Assembly (NCBI RefSeq): GCF_001592825.1
Contig: NZ_LTZG01000001.1
Coordinates: 1,178,001 to 1,242,000, forward strand
Reading direction: 5' to 3'
Source of the DNA: Planococcus maritimus
Lineage (GTDB): Bacteria; Bacillota; Bacilli; Bacillales_A; Planococcaceae
Length of the DNA: 64,000 bases
Shown here: in pieces, positions 47,949-57,207 of the stretch
Numbering within the stretch: the first letter of the stretch is position 1
Layout: each line of letters opens with the position of its first letter
Made by a program: the position numbers and the translations under genes
The notes under the pieces: generated by a model
What the model saw: the letters and a program-made list of their open reading frames with translations, nothing else
Databases searched by the model: none
Told to the model about the DNA's origin: nothing

Positions 47949-48305
47949 TTAATTTTGCAGTTCTTTGGATTCTTCTGCTGTGAAAACGCGAGACCGAGTC
48001 AAGAAACGCTTGCCTTCTGCGCCTTCAAGAGAAAACATCCCGCCGCGCCCTGGCACCACATCAATAATCAGTTGCGTGTGACTCCAGTATTCAAATTGAC
48101 TTTTGTGCATATAAAACTCGCTGTCGCCGATGACCCCCATCAATACGTCCTGATCGCCGACCATCAAATCCCCTTTCGGATAACACATCGGCGAACTGCC
48201 ATCGCAGCAGCCGCCCGATTGATGAAACATCAATGGGCCATGCTTCTCCTTCAAAGTATCAATCAACTCCAAGGCGTCGTCTGTGGCGATTACCCGTTCT
48301 GTCAT
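47949..48305 (-). CDS. DUF779 protein, aldehyde dehydrogenase partner
   Basis: 118 residues. The family hallmark FHQSGGCCDGSSPMCYPKGD, with three Cys, is present, followed by the VPGRGGMFSLEG region. DUF779 genes are usually found next to ExaC-type aldehyde dehydrogenases, and in this window the stop of the aldehyde dehydrogenase gene lies only 19 bp before its ATG. The role is unknown; a metal or redox function is possible. AGAAGGGC precedes the ATG at 48305; a longer open frame exists but overlaps the dehydrogenase. Confidence 0.88.
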   Translation of the reverse strand: MTERVIATDDALELIDTLKEKHGPLMFHQSGGCCDGSSPMCYPKGDLMVGDQDVLMGVIGDSEFYMHKSQFEYWSHTQLIIDVVPGRGGMFSLEGAEGKRFLTRSRVFTAEESKELQN

Positions 48306-48324
48306 GGCTAGCCCTTCTTTCTGA

Positions 48325-49845
48325 TCAGAAGAACCCAAGCTTGTCTTCACTGTAGCTGACGAGCATGTTCTTCGTGTTCTGGTAATGGCTGAGCATCATC
48401 AAATGGTTTTCACGGCCGAAACCGGACATTTTGTAACCACCGAATGCTGCGTGTGCCGGATATTGGTGGTAACAGTTTGTCCAGACACGCCCCGCTTGGA
48501 TGCCGCGCCCGAAACGGTACGCTGTATTCGTATCGCGCGTCCAGATGCCCGCCCCTAAGCCGTATAGCGTGTCATTGGCAATTTCCATCGCTTCTTCTTT
48601 GGTTTTGAATGTCGCCACTGCAAGTACCGGCCCGAAAATTTCTTCCTGGAAAATACGCATTTTATTGTCGCCTTTGAAGACCGTCGGCTGGATATAGAAG
48701 CCTTCTGAGAGATCGCCTTCTAAGTGATTGCGGTCGCCTCCTGCTAAGACTTCTGCTCCTTCTTGCTTACCGATTTCCAAGTAAGATTGAATTTTCTCCA
48801 ACTGTTCCGTGGATGCTTGGGCGCCCATCATCGTGGCTGGGTCGAGTGGGTTTCCAGTCTTGATTTCTTCTACGCGTTTGATGGCGCGTTTCATAAATTC
48901 TTCGTAAATGTCTTCCTGGATCAAAGCACGCGATGGACATGTACAAACTTCACCTTGGTTCAACGCAAACATGACGAATCCTTCCACCGCTTTATCAAGG
49001 AAGGCATCATCCTGGTCCATGACGTCCTTGAAGAAAATATTTGGCGATTTTCCGCCGAGCTCGAGCGTCACCGGAATCAAGTTTTGCGACGCATACTGCA
49101 TGATCATGCGGCCAGTCGTCGTTTCACCAGTAAAGGCAATCTTGCTGATACGCGGGCTAGAAGCAAGCGGTTTGCCCGTTTCAATCCCAAATCCGTTGAC
49201 GATATTGAGAACGCCCGGCGGCAGCAAGTCACCAATCAATTCAGCCCATACAAGAATGCTTACAGGTGTTTGTTCAGCTGGCTTGATAACGACACAGTTT
49301 CCGGCTGCCAGCGCTGGAGCGAGTTTCCAAACCGCCATAAGCAGCGGGAAATTCCAAGGAATAATTTGGCCGACGACCCCCAGCGGCTCATGAAAATGGT
49401 AAGCGACCGTATCATTGTCAATTTGGCTAATACCGCCCTCTTGTGCTCGTATAGCTCCTGCAAAATAGCGGAAATGATCAATTGCAAGCGGCAAATCGGC
49501 ATTCAATGTTTCACGGACCGCTTTTCCGTTATCCCAAGTTTCTGCCACTGCCAGCATCTCCAAATTCTCTTCCATGCGGTCAGCGATTTTCAACAGGATA
49601 TTGCCACGTTCAGTCGTGGACGTTTTTCCCCAGGCCTCTTTTGCAGCGTGCGCCGCATCCAAAGCCGATTCGACGTCTTCTGCGCTTGAACGCGCCACTT
49701 TTGTAAACACTTTGCCATTTACAGGCGATAAGTTCTCAAAATACTGGCCATTTTTAGGCGCTTGCCACGTGCCATTTATAAAATTATCATATTGCTCTTT
49801 AAAGTTTACTTTTGCACCGTTTGTGTTTGGAACTGCATATACCAT
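48325..49845 (-). CDS. NAD-dependent aldehyde dehydrogenase, ExaC/AcoD-like
   Basis: 506 residues, the full ALDH fold. The cofactor region [14 protein letters not shown], Glu262 in LELGGKSP and the catalytic Cys301 in [11 protein letters not shown] are all in place. The CTCPSR context and the DUF779 partner point to the acetaldehyde/ExaC branch. I chose the ATG at 49845 after AAGGGGAG. A cre site upstream suggests carbon catabolite control. A part in oxidising apocarotenoid aldehydes cannot be excluded, but it lies 8 kb from the crt genes. Confidence 0.94.
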   Translation of the reverse strand: MVYAVPNTNGAKVNFKEQYDNFINGTWQAPKNGQYFENLSPVNGKVFTKVARSSAEDVESALDAAHAAKEAWGKTSTTERGNILLKIADRMEENLEMLAVAETWDNGKAVRETLNADLPLAIDHFRYFAGAIRAQEGGISQIDNDTVAYHFHEPLGVVGQIIPWNFPLLMAVWKLAPALAAGNCVVIKPAEQTPVSILVWAELIGDLLPPGVLNIVNGFGIETGKPLASSPRISKIAFTGETTTGRMIMQYASQNLIPVTLELGGKSPNIFFKDVMDQDDAFLDKAVEGFVMFALNQGEVCTCPSRALIQEDIYEEFMKRAIKRVEEIKTGNPLDPATMMGAQASTEQLEKIQSYLEIGKQEGAEVLAGGDRNHLEGDLSEGFYIQPTVFKGDNKMRIFQEEIFGPVLAVATFKTKEEAMEIANDTLYGLGAGIWTRDTNTAYRFGRGIQAGRVWTNCYHQYPAHAAFGGYKMSGFGRENHLMMLSHYQNTKNMLVSYSEDKLGFF

Positions 49846-49880
49846 CTTCGATCTCCCCTTTGTTTGGTTTAGCCCCAATA

Positions 49881-49895
49881 TGTATCCGCTTTCAA
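49881..49895 (-). promoter_or_regulatory. cre site upstream of the aldehyde dehydrogenase gene
   Basis: On the reverse strand TTGAAAGCGGATACA agrees with all fixed positions of WTGNAANCGNWNNCW, 36 bp before the start codon. Confidence 0.55.
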
Positions 49896-50054
49896 AAATC
49901 AGAAAGCACATCCTTCGCGTCGGGGCTCGCCTCTTTATATTGTCAAATAAGTCGGAAGATTGCAACTGTTATCCTGCAAATTTTTTTCTTATGAGGGACA
50001 TCTGGAGTATAATGAGACCAGACAGTGGAAATATACAACCGAAAGGACTTTTTT

Positions 50055-50762
50055 ATGCGAATCAATAAATTCCTCAGCGAAACAGGCATCACATCCCGTC
50101 GTGGAGCCGATAAGTTTATCGATGCCGGACGCGTCGAAATCAACGGCCAAAAAGCGGAGCTCGGCAGTAAAGTTGAACCGGACGACGAAGTGCGGGTTGA
50201 CGGCAAACTGGTCCAGCAACCGGAGCGCGCATACGTGTATTTAGCGCTCAACAAACCGGTCGGCATTACCAGTACGACAGAACGCCATATCGAAGGCAAT
50301 ATTGTCGACTTTATCAACCACCCTGAACGCATCTTCCATGTAGGACGGCTTGATAAAGATTCAGAAGGGCTCATCCTCATGACCAATGACGGCGATATCG
50401 TCAATGAGATCCTGCGGGCTGAGCACGAACACGAAAAAGAATACATCGTGACGGTCGACAAGCCGGTCACTGACACATTTTTAGAAAGCATGTCAAGCGG
50501 CGTCGAGATCCTCGACACGGTCACATTACCAGCAAAAGCTGAGCGCGTCGCCAAACACGTATTCAAATTGACGTTGCAACAAGGGCTCAACCGCCAAATC
50601 CGCCGCATGTGTTCTGCGCTCGGCTACGAGGTAAAGCGCCTGCAACGCATCCGCATTATGAACATCCGACTCGGCAATATGAAAGTAGGCGAATGGCGCG
50701 ACCTGACACAAGAAGAGAAGCAGGAACTGTTCCGGCAGCTGGATTACCAACCGAAACGCTAA
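50055..50762 (+). CDS. rluF: 23S rRNA pseudouridine synthase, RluF/RsuA family
   Basis: 235 residues. An S4 RNA-binding domain (MRINKFLSETGITSRRGADK onward, 1-60) is followed by the synthase domain with catalytic Asp100 in HVGRLDKDSEGLILMTNDG and the NRQIRRMCSALGYEV motif. It isomerises a uridine in rRNA; the RluF subgroup is suggested by the KxLxRxRI-type end (LQRIRIMNIRLGN). GAAAGGAC lies before the ATG at 50055. The following gene begins 11 bp after its stop, so they share a transcript. Confidence 0.9.
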   Translation: MRINKFLSETGITSRRGADKFIDAGRVEINGQKAELGSKVEPDDEVRVDGKLVQQPERAYVYLALNKPVGITSTTERHIEGNIVDFINHPERIFHVGRLDKDSEGLILMTNDGDIVNEILRAEHEHEKEYIVTVDKPVTDTFLESMSSGVEILDTVTLPAKAERVAKHVFKLTLQQGLNRQIRRMCSALGYEVKRLQRIRIMNIRLGNMKVGEWRDLTQEEKQELFRQLDYQPKR

Positions 50763-50773
50763 GGAGGCATTTT

Positions 50774-51490
50774 ATGTTGAGCATGAAAACGACGCCAAAC
50801 CATACAGGCGTCAAAATCAGCGGCGATTATTTCGATTTGGATGAACTGAACCAAGCCATCTATCAAGTGATCGGCAAAGAAGGCGAGTACCATGGCTATG
50901 AAGGATCGCGCTTGCGGATACTGAGCGTCTCTTATGAAATCCGCCATGCTGCTCAAGGCGACCGCAATGTCGAATCCGTCTTCAACGGTTTGCACGAACA
51001 TACGAAAAAACAGCACGGCTTTATCGCACCTGACAAAAATATTTATTTTTCGGCGGAAGTATTATGGCCGGAACTCCTGTACGCAGCCTATGCACTTCGT
51101 GACTTCGTCCGGCTTTATGCAGACAAGCGCGGCGACTTGCTGGCTGATATCCATGCGCCGGTAATCGCCAAATTCCAAGCGCTCGTCCTTGAATGCCTGC
51201 AAGGCCATGTCCCCAACGAAGAATATGCAGCCATTTTAGAAGCGTTCCGTAAATCGCCTTCAGTCAATGATTACGCCATCCAATATGTAGACCTGTTAAA
51301 TCTGAAGTATATCGATATGACTAAACAGCAGCGCGAAAAAAGCCTGTCGACTATTGCTATGAAATTGGCGCTTCAAGACCCCGAGTACCAAGCCTTCCGC
51401 AAGCAAGTCATCGATGCCGCAACTCCCGGAAAGCTGCCGATCCACGAAATTGGCATACAAGCTGAATACCCCGAGCAAGTGGAATGGTAA
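50774..51490 (+). CDS. Hypothetical protein downstream of rluF
   Basis: 238 residues, soluble, not recognised with certainty. It starts MLSMKTTPNHTGVKISGDYFDLDELNQAIYQVIG, contains an alternating helix-strand pattern, VLWPELLYAAYALRDF and a long helical C-terminal half with YIDMTKQQREKSLSTIAMKLA. No Cys cluster, P-loop or membrane segment is visible. AAGGAGG ends 7 nt before the ATG, right after the rluF stop, so it is probably co-expressed. A strong terminator follows. Confidence 0.75.
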   Translation: MLSMKTTPNHTGVKISGDYFDLDELNQAIYQVIGKEGEYHGYEGSRLRILSVSYEIRHAAQGDRNVESVFNGLHEHTKKQHGFIAPDKNIYFSAEVLWPELLYAAYALRDFVRLYADKRGDLLADIHAPVIAKFQALVLECLQGHVPNEEYAAILEAFRKSPSVNDYAIQYVDLLNLKYIDMTKQQREKSLSTIAMKLALQDPEYQAFRKQVIDAATPGKLPIHEIGIQAEYPEQVEW

Positions 51491-51526
51491 AAAAACCTCT
51501 CGAGCAATTGCTCGAGAGGTTTTTAG
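51489..51526. terminator. Bidirectional terminator between the hypothetical and CBS genes
   Basis: ACCTCTCGAGC and GCTCGAGAGGT form an 11-bp perfect stem around AATT, with A- and T-runs on both sides. Confidence 0.9.
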
Positions 51527-51952
51527 CTATCGACGTGGTTTGGCTGGCTCAGAAACCTTTTCAAGTGCCGTTTCCGCCTCACCGGGCGTCTTGCCCCTAA
51601 CGGCGATATCACCGAGCGAGACAATGCCGACGACTTGCTCCTTATGGACAATTGGCAAGCGGCGGATTTGATGTCTGGCCATTAACGAAGCCGCTTCCTC
51701 AACCAACATCTCTTCTGTTCCGGTAATCAAGGTTTCCGAAAAAATTTCCGAAATGGGCGCATCCGTCTCAAGCTCTTCTGCAATGCCCCTCAGGACGATG
51801 TCACGGTCTGTGACGATGCCGATAATCTTCCCTTCTTCACAAATCGGAATCGAACCGACATTAATCTCGCGCATCTTGGCCGCTATGTCCTGGATTGTTA
51901 CGTTCGGCGGACAAGTTTCTACATCTGTTGTCATTATCTCCGCTATCTTCAT
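51527..51952 (-). CDS. CBS-domain pair protein, YhcV-like
   Basis: 141 residues made of two CBS domains (about 5-60 and 70-128): IMTTDVETCPPNVTIQDIAAKM with GIVTDRDIVLRG, then SLMARHQIRRLPIVHKEQVVGIVSLGDIAVR. The pair forms a Bateman module that binds adenosyl ligands such as AMP or ATP. Stand-alone CBS proteins of this size act as regulators of unknown partners. GAGGAGGAG precedes the ATG. A sigma-B-like promoter lies 56 bp further up. Confidence 0.9.
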   Translation of the reverse strand: MKIAEIMTTDVETCPPNVTIQDIAAKMREINVGSIPICEEGKIIGIVTDRDIVLRGIAEELETDAPISEIFSETLITGTEEMLVEEAASLMARHQIRRLPIVHKEQVVGIVSLGDIAVRGKTPGEAETALEKVSEPAKPRR

Positions 51953-51988
51953 GCCGTCTCCTCCTCGAATTCTTTCTATTAATAGTCT

Positions 51989-52013
51989 TTATCCTCTTTT
52001 AGAAGCTGAAAAC
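51989..52013 (-). promoter_or_regulatory. Possible sigma-B promoter of the CBS gene
   Basis: On the reverse strand GTTTTC (52008-52013) and GGATAA (51989-51994) are 13 bp apart; the -10 box has one mismatch to GGGWAW. Confidence 0.4.
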
Positions 52014-52146
52014 GTCTTTTGTAAAAAGAATAGGTATTTTCGACCTTTTGATTTACCTGTCCATCAACTCTCGAGGGTTTTGGCTTTCCATTAAATTACC
52101 GCCTATGCTACACTACCGGACATTATGCGTTGGAAGGAGAATGACA

Positions 52147-52917
52147 ATGATCAAAAAATGGTTTTTAGGATTATCCCTTGGTACATCACTTCTCGTCTTA
52201 TCAGCATGCGGCGGTGCCGATGAATCTGCAGAAAACGAAAACGCGCAACCTGAAACGCAAGAGCAAGCCCCTAGCGGCGAAGAAAATGCCGCACAACCGG
52301 AAATGCCCGAGCCTGACCTCGAAGGCATTCCCGAAGTCGTTGCACAAGTAAACGGCGAGGAAGTCAGCAAAGAAGATTTTGAAGCAGCATATACAGGCCA
52401 ATTCCAACAAGCGGCCATGCAAGCCCAAATGTCCGGCCAGGAAATTGACCAGGAGCAATTAAAGAATCAATTGGCAGAAAGCATGGTCGGCCAGAAACTG
52501 CTCATCCAGGAAGCGGAAAATCAAAAATTGGCCGCTTCTGATGAAGAAGTAAACCAAACTTTGGAGCAGCTGGCACAACAAAACGGCCTCGAAACCACAG
52601 ATGAATTTCTGAAAGCTTTGGACGAACAGGGCATGAAAGAAGAAGAAGTTAGATCGCAGGTTGCCACACAAGTGAAGGTAGATCAGCTGATCGCTGAGTC
52701 TGCGGGAGATACCACTCCTAGTGAGGAAGAGGTAGAAGCCGCCTATGAGCAAATCAAAGAACAACAAGAGCAAATGGGCAGCGAAGAAGAACTGCCGGCT
52801 TTTGAAGAACTAAAACAGGATCTTGAAGAACAAGTCAAGACGCAAAAAGAAAACGAAGCCACTCAAACACTCGTGGCAGAACTGCGTGAAAAAGCAGACG
52901 TGACCATTAACCTTTAA
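52147..52917 (+). CDS. SurA/PrsA-like lipoprotein without PPIase domain
   Basis: 256 residues. The signal peptide ends in the lipobox LVLSAC (Cys21). A low-complexity Glu/Gln/Pro linker (22-60) leads to a SurA N-terminal domain starting VVAQVNGEEVSKEDFEAAY, which is helical and acidic to the end. The rotamase domain usual in PrsA is missing, so it is more likely a chaperone or anchoring protein at the outer membrane face. I chose the ATG at 52147, giving 7 nt to GGAG; an ATG two codons before is too near it. Confidence 0.85.
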   Translation: MIKKWFLGLSLGTSLLVLSACGGADESAENENAQPETQEQAPSGEENAAQPEMPEPDLEGIPEVVAQVNGEEVSKEDFEAAYTGQFQQAAMQAQMSGQEIDQEQLKNQLAESMVGQKLLIQEAENQKLAASDEEVNQTLEQLAQQNGLETTDEFLKALDEQGMKEEEVRSQVATQVKVDQLIAESAGDTTPSEEEVEAAYEQIKEQQEQMGSEEELPAFEELKQDLEEQVKTQKENEATQTLVAELREKADVTINL

Positions 52918-52920
52918 TGC

Positions 52921-52956
52921 AAAAAACCAGATCCGGTTCTCCGGATCTGGTTTTTT
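52921..52956. terminator. Bidirectional terminator between the lipoprotein and amino acid ABC genes
   Basis: AAAAAACCAGATCCGG and CCGGATCTGGTTTTTT form a perfect stem around TTCT. Confidence 0.9.
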
Positions 52957-52997
52957 CATGCGTTTATACGTTTCAATGGTGCGAACGCTTTATAGCC

Positions 52998-53720
52998 TTA
53001 TTCAACCAATTGGATAAATTGGCGTGTGCGTTCATGCTGCGGGTTTTCAAAGAAGGTCTTTGGATCAGCCGATTCGATGATGGTTCCTTGGTCGATCATG
53101 ATGATGCGGTCCGCCACTTCTTTGGCGAACTTCATCTCGTGCGTCACGACGACCATCGTCATGCCTTCTTCCGCGAGTTGCTTCATAACCTGCAGCACTT
53201 CCCCGACAAGCTCCGGATCGAGCGCTGAGGTCGGCTCATCGAAGAGCATCACTTTCGGTTCCATCGCAAGTGAACGCGCGATGGCGACGCGCTGCTTCTG
53301 TCCGCCCGACAATTTACTCGGGTAGACGTCCGCCTTATCGCTCAAGCCGACTTTGTCCAATAGCTCAAGACCCAGTTTTTTAGCTTTGTCCTTATTCATT
53401 TTCTTAACCGTGATCGGTGCCTCGATGACATTTTCGAGCACCGTCTTATGCGGGAACAAATTGAAATGCTGGAAGACCATGCCGACTTCGGCGCGGATCT
53501 TCGTCAAATTGTCTTTTTTCGTATCGACTTTCTTGCCATCAATCGTGATGGATCCTTCATTGATCATCTCCAAGAAATTGAAGCATCTGAGCAGCGTACT
53601 TTTGCCGGATCCGCTGACCCCGACCAGAACAACCACCTCTTGGGGCTGGACGTGGAGATCCACGCCCTTCAACACCTCGAGATCACCAAAGGATTTGTGT
53701 ATATTTTCTCCAATAATCAT
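52998..53720 (-). CDS. glnQ: Polar amino acid ABC transporter ATP-binding protein, GlnQ-like
   Basis: 240 residues, the usual size for GlnQ/ArtM-type ATPases. Walker A GVSGSGKS at about 33-40, signature [16 protein letters not shown] and Walker [15 protein letters not shown], then the His loop in VTHEMKFA. It drives import of an amino acid together with the permease and binding protein encoded upstream. AAGGAGGAG precedes the ATG. Which amino acid is carried cannot be read from the sequence. Confidence 0.94.
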   Translation of the reverse strand: MIIGENIHKSFGDLEVLKGVDLHVQPQEVVVLVGVSGSGKSTLLRCFNFLEMINEGSITIDGKKVDTKKDNLTKIRAEVGMVFQHFNLFPHKTVLENVIEAPITVKKMNKDKAKKLGLELLDKVGLSDKADVYPSKLSGGQKQRVAIARSLAMEPKVMLFDEPTSALDPELVGEVLQVMKQLAEEGMTMVVVTHEMKFAKEVADRIIMIDQGTIIESADPKTFFENPQHERTRQFIQLVE

Positions 53721-53732
53721 AATTGCTCCTCC

Positions 53733-54401
53733 TTAGGTTTTGTCCACATCAAGCCGGTTCTCATACCAGCGCAGCAAGTACGTGAAGATCATGACGAGCA
53801 CGAGGTAGTAAAGCGCGACGACAATGAACGATTCAAACGGCTGGAATGATTGGGCCGCTTCCCGGTTGGCGAGTGAGAAAATTTCCGCCACGCCGATAAT
53901 ATAGACAAGCGACGAATCTTTTAGCGTAATGATGAACTGGTTGCCAAGCGGCGGGATCGAACGGCGCAGCGCCTGCGGAAAGACGATTCGCTGCATCGTC
54001 TGCTTGCGGTTCATCCCAAGCGACATACTCGCTTCGCGCTGTCCCGGGTCTACGCCTTGAATGGCCCCGCGGAAAATCTCCGCGATGTAAGCCCCGTTAT
54101 GGACACCGAGTGCAATGGCACCTGCCCAGAAATTCGACATCGTGTAAATTTCCACGATTCCAAAGTACAAGAACATGATCTGTACGATCAGCGGTGTACC
54201 ACGGATAATCGTGATATAGACGTTGGCAATGCCTTGGAGGATTTTGGATCCCGAAATTTTCATCAAGGCAAACACGAGCCCGATGACGGTTCCTAGAATG
54301 ACACCCACAGCGGTCAGTTGAAGCGTGACGACCGTCGCTTCAAGGAAGCCCGGATATGTCCGCATGAATACTTCAAAAACTGTTCCAAATAATTCAAACA
54401 T
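53733..54401 (-). CDS. Polar amino acid ABC transporter permease
   Basis: 222 residues with five transmembrane helices and the HisMQ/GlnP features: FLEATVVTLQLTAVGVILG near the start, IRGTPLIVQIMFLYFG in the middle and the ATPase-contact loop REASMSLGMNRKQTMQRIVFPQALRRSIPPLGNQ. It probably works as a homodimer. GAAGGGAG precedes the ATG; the gap to the ATPase gene is 12 bp and to the binding protein gene 32 bp, a single operon. Confidence 0.94.
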   Translation of the reverse strand: MFELFGTVFEVFMRTYPGFLEATVVTLQLTAVGVILGTVIGLVFALMKISGSKILQGIANVYITIIRGTPLIVQIMFLYFGIVEIYTMSNFWAGAIALGVHNGAYIAEIFRGAIQGVDPGQREASMSLGMNRKQTMQRIVFPQALRRSIPPLGNQFIITLKDSSLVYIIGVAEIFSLANREAAQSFQPFESFIVVALYYLVLVMIFTYLLRWYENRLDVDKT

Positions 54402-54433
54402 AGTCGAATCTCCCTTCTATTCCCAGCAAATTT

Positions 54434-55273
54434 TTAGTTGAGAATTTCGACGCCTTCAAGATCGACATCGAGGAGATCGCGTCCAAACCATTTTTCCGAA
54501 ATCTCTGTATAAGTTCCATTTTCAATGATGGTTGCCAAAGCTTCGTTGATCGCTTCAAGCAGCGCCTCATCTTCCGGGCGCACGGCTACAGCAGCTTGCT
54601 CGATCCATAGTGGATCCCCGACCATTTCGATTTCAAGTCCGGCATTCTGTGCTTCAAAGCCGACAACATCTGCTGTAATGACGGCATCCAAACGGCCTTC
54701 AACCGTCAAATCTTGTAGAGCGACAACATCACTATTGTAGTATTGGATATCATCTGTGTATTTTTGTGCTGCTGTATCATACGTACTTTGTCCGACTACG
54801 CCGATGGTCGCGCCTTCGAGGTCTGCTTCCGACTGGATTTCGGTATTGCCTTCACGAACGAAAATCACGCCGCCAGAGTAATAGTAAGGATCCGAGAAAG
54901 AAACTTGTTCTTGACGCTCTTCGGTAATAGCCATCGATCCCAAAATCGCGTCAAAGCGATCGGTCGTCAATCCTTGGATGATCGTTTCCCATGGTGTCGT
55001 GACCGGATTTGGTTCGAGTCCCATTTCTTCTGCGATGGCATTGCCGATTTCAATATCGAAGCCAGTTAAATTGCCGCCTTCTTCGTAGTTGAATGGCTTG
55101 TACAAACCGCTTGATGCAGTGGTGAATTTGCCTTCTTCCATAAGGTTCAAATCACTTCCTGCTGCCCCTTCGCTTGATCCTTCCGAGCCGGTGGTGGAGT
55201 CATCCGATCCACAGGCTGCCAAAAGCATACCTGCTGTTAAAATTACGCCTGCTGTTGTAAATTTTTTATTCAT
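54434..55273 (-). CDS. Amino acid ABC transporter substrate-binding lipoprotein
   Basis: 279 residues with lipobox LLAAC (Cys21), a Ser/Gly-rich linker and a family 3 solute-binding domain: YKPFNYEEGGNLTGFDIEIGNAIAEEMG, then FDAILGSMAITEERQEQVSFSDPYY, the signature of polar amino acid binding. It catches the substrate for the ABC importer. I chose the ATG at 55273 with AAAAGGGGAG upstream; the open frame continues upwards for 51 codons with basic residues unlike a signal peptide, so it is not used. Confidence 0.94.
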   Translation of the reverse strand: MNKKFTTAGVILTAGMLLAACGSDDSTTGSEGSSEGAAGSDLNLMEEGKFTTASSGLYKPFNYEEGGNLTGFDIEIGNAIAEEMGLEPNPVTTPWETIIQGLTTDRFDAILGSMAITEERQEQVSFSDPYYYSGGVIFVREGNTEIQSEADLEGATIGVVGQSTYDTAAQKYTDDIQYYNSDVVALQDLTVEGRLDAVITADVVGFEAQNAGLEIEMVGDPLWIEQAAVAVRPEDEALLEAINEALATIIENGTYTEISEKWFGRDLLDVDLEGVEILN

Positions 55274-55346
55274 CTTGCTCTCCCCTTTTCGTATAAGTTT
55301 GACCAAAACGCCGGAGCGATTCGGGACGTGCCTGCGATGGGTGTTG

Positions 55347-56186
55347 TTATATGAAGATGTCCTGGTCGGTGTAAGCCGCTTCGAGCTGTGCGAGCTTTTC
55401 TTTGACCTTGGCATGTTCTTTGACATATAAAAAGCGCATGACCGAAGTCAATAATGCATGGACCGCTGTATAGGAATCGATATTCAAATTCGCGTTGACC
55501 GATACAGCCAGTACGAGATCGGCGTGTTTAGCGGCCGGCGAATCTTCTCTGTCGGTCAAGACGATGACTATCGCTCTTTTGCGTTTCGCTTGCTCCAATG
55601 TATCCATCAAGGTCCTCGTATAGCGCGGAAATGCGAAAGCGATCACCGTGTCTTGTGGACCGAGTTCCCCGATCTGCCCATAATAAGCTGAAGTTCCAGG
55701 CTGCATCATCGTTGTATTTCCAAGTGCACTGCCGAGCCATCCCCCAAACCATTCGGCTAAGCCGAAATCGAAGAAATTGCCCGTGACATAGCGCTTGTCA
55801 GACTTACTGATGCAATCGACCGCTTGCAGCAGATTTTCTTCGTCAATCGTTTCTTTAAGCTTCAGGATGCTGGTGATGTCCGCATCCAGCAAGTTTTCAA
55901 GAAACGACTGATCCGCAGCAGCAGGTGGCTCTTGCCGCGCAGTATTCAGACGCTCTTCTGCCAATTTACGCTGAAGCGTATGCTGAAACTCTGTATATCC
56001 TTTGTAACCGAGCTTCTGCGTCCACCGAATGACGGTCGATTCGCTAACTTCCACACGTTTGCCCACTTCTAAAGCAGATGAAAAAGCGATAAATATCGGC
56101 TCGCGGAAAAAGAGATCGGCTATTTTTTTTTGCCCTGAACTAAATTCCTTGTAAGAAGTGGACACATTTCGCATTAAATCCTGCAT
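55347..56186 (-). CDS. RpiR/MurR-family transcriptional regulator
   Basis: 279 residues. An N-terminal HTH_6 domain (about 1-77, VSESTVIRWTQKLGYKGYTEF) is followed by a SIS domain (about 120-250) that binds a phosphosugar in most family members. It normally controls sugar or amino-sugar use; here it lies directly upstream of an amino acid importer on the same strand (73 bp), so it may control that operon instead. I chose the ATG at 56186, with GGGGG 7 nt upstream; an ATG two codons before is almost on it. Confidence 0.88.
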   Translation of the reverse strand: MQDLMRNVSTSYKEFSSGQKKIADLFFREPIFIAFSSALEVGKRVEVSESTVIRWTQKLGYKGYTEFQHTLQRKLAEERLNTARQEPPAAADQSFLENLLDADITSILKLKETIDEENLLQAVDCISKSDKRYVTGNFFDFGLAEWFGGWLGSALGNTTMMQPGTSAYYGQIGELGPQDTVIAFAFPRYTRTLMDTLEQAKRKRAIVIVLTDREDSPAAKHADLVLAVSVNANLNIDSYTAVHALLTSVMRFLYVKEHAKVKEKLAQLEAAYTDQDIFI

Positions 56187-56454
56187 ATTCATACCCCCAT
56201 CGCAAGAACACGCTTAGTTGCTTGTCAATTAGTATATACTTTTGCAGGATTCCCTGCAATATTTTACTGAAAATTCTGCTAGCATTTATGACATTTTCCT
56301 CATAAATATACCGTCACATCAGGCTTTCCAGCAAAAATCCATAAACTAACTTTTTTTCGCTGCCCTCTGATTTTGTCACCCCGCCCTTTTCTTTCGTCTT
56401 TTCCAGCGATTGTTGTACACTATTTGTATAACTAATTTGGATGAGGTGCTACAC

Positions 56455-57207
56455 GTGAAATGGGAAGATCGGATTTTCAAGTTATTCATTTTTTGGTATA
56501 TCTGCGGCGTCATCTTATTGAGCTTCGATTTATTGCCTCCTTGGCTAGAATGGGCCAATGCTTTCTTCCTGATTCTTGCAGGAACGCTGAGCTTCTTTTA
56601 TTTATGGAGGCGCTTTGGCCCGGCAATCGGTGGATCGGTTGGCGTGCTCATTTTCTTTTCGACGTTCATTGTTGAATGGGCAGGTGCTGACAGCGGTTTC
56701 TTGTTCGGGTCATATGACTATACAGATCGATTCGCACCAAATGTCTTCGGTGTGCCGATAGCGATTGGGTTCGCTTGGCTTATGGTCATGGCGACAAGCC
56801 ACGTCATCGCGCGCTGGATTGTACCTGGTGGCGGCATTTTGTACGCGGCCGTTGGCGGTATCGCAGCAGTCATCATTGATTTGATCATCGATCCGGTCGC
56901 CTATAAAGTAAAAGGCTATTGGCTATGGGAAGATACCGGCATCTATTATGAGATTCCATGGACCAATTTCACCGGTTGGTTTCTCGTGGCGTTCGTCCTT
57001 CACCTGATACTCGATGCAGCGTTCAAAAAACAAGGGCTCGAAGTGTCAGCTCGCCAGGCAGAAAAACGTATGGCATTGTTGTATGTGCTGATGATTGCCT
57101 TGTTTGTGTTGCTCGGTTTGATTGGCGGTCTATGGCTTGCGGCTGCATTGACCTCTGTCCTGACGGCTGCGATTGTTGCCTTGGCATGGAAGAGGCGCCC
57201 CCAATGA
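56455..57207 (+). CDS. Carotenoid biosynthesis protein, DUF422 (CruF-like) membrane protein
   Basis: 250 residues with seven or eight transmembrane helices and the DUF422 features FSTFIVEWAGADSGFLFGSYDYTD and DLIIDPVAYKVKGYWLWEDTGIYYEIPWTNFTGWF. Relatives include CruF, a carotenoid 1',2'-hydratase, and unnamed proteins in C30 carotenoid clusters. Here it opens the forward crt operon. The start is GTG at 56455, since GAGGTG lies 6 nt upstream. The next gene begins within its stop (ATGA). The hydratase activity is not shown by sequence alone. The 268 bp upstream hold no gene. Confidence 0.85.
   Translation: MKWEDRIFKLFIFWYICGVILLSFDLLPPWLEWANAFFLILAGTLSFFYLWRRFGPAIGGSVGVLIFFSTFIVEWAGADSGFLFGSYDYTDRFAPNVFGVPIAIGFAWLMVMATSHVIARWIVPGGGILYAAVGGIAAVIIDLIIDPVAYKVKGYWLWEDTGIYYEIPWTNFTGWFLVAFVLHLILDAAFKKQGLEVSARQAEKRMALLYVLMIALFVLLGLIGGLWLAAALTSVLTAAIVALAWKRRPQ

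Noticed and set aside
48325..49845. Carotenoid aldehyde dehydrogenase (AldH of staphyloxanthin)
   Set aside because: Its DUF779 partner and CTCPSR active site point to the ExaC/acetaldehyde branch, and it is 8 kb away from the crt operons.
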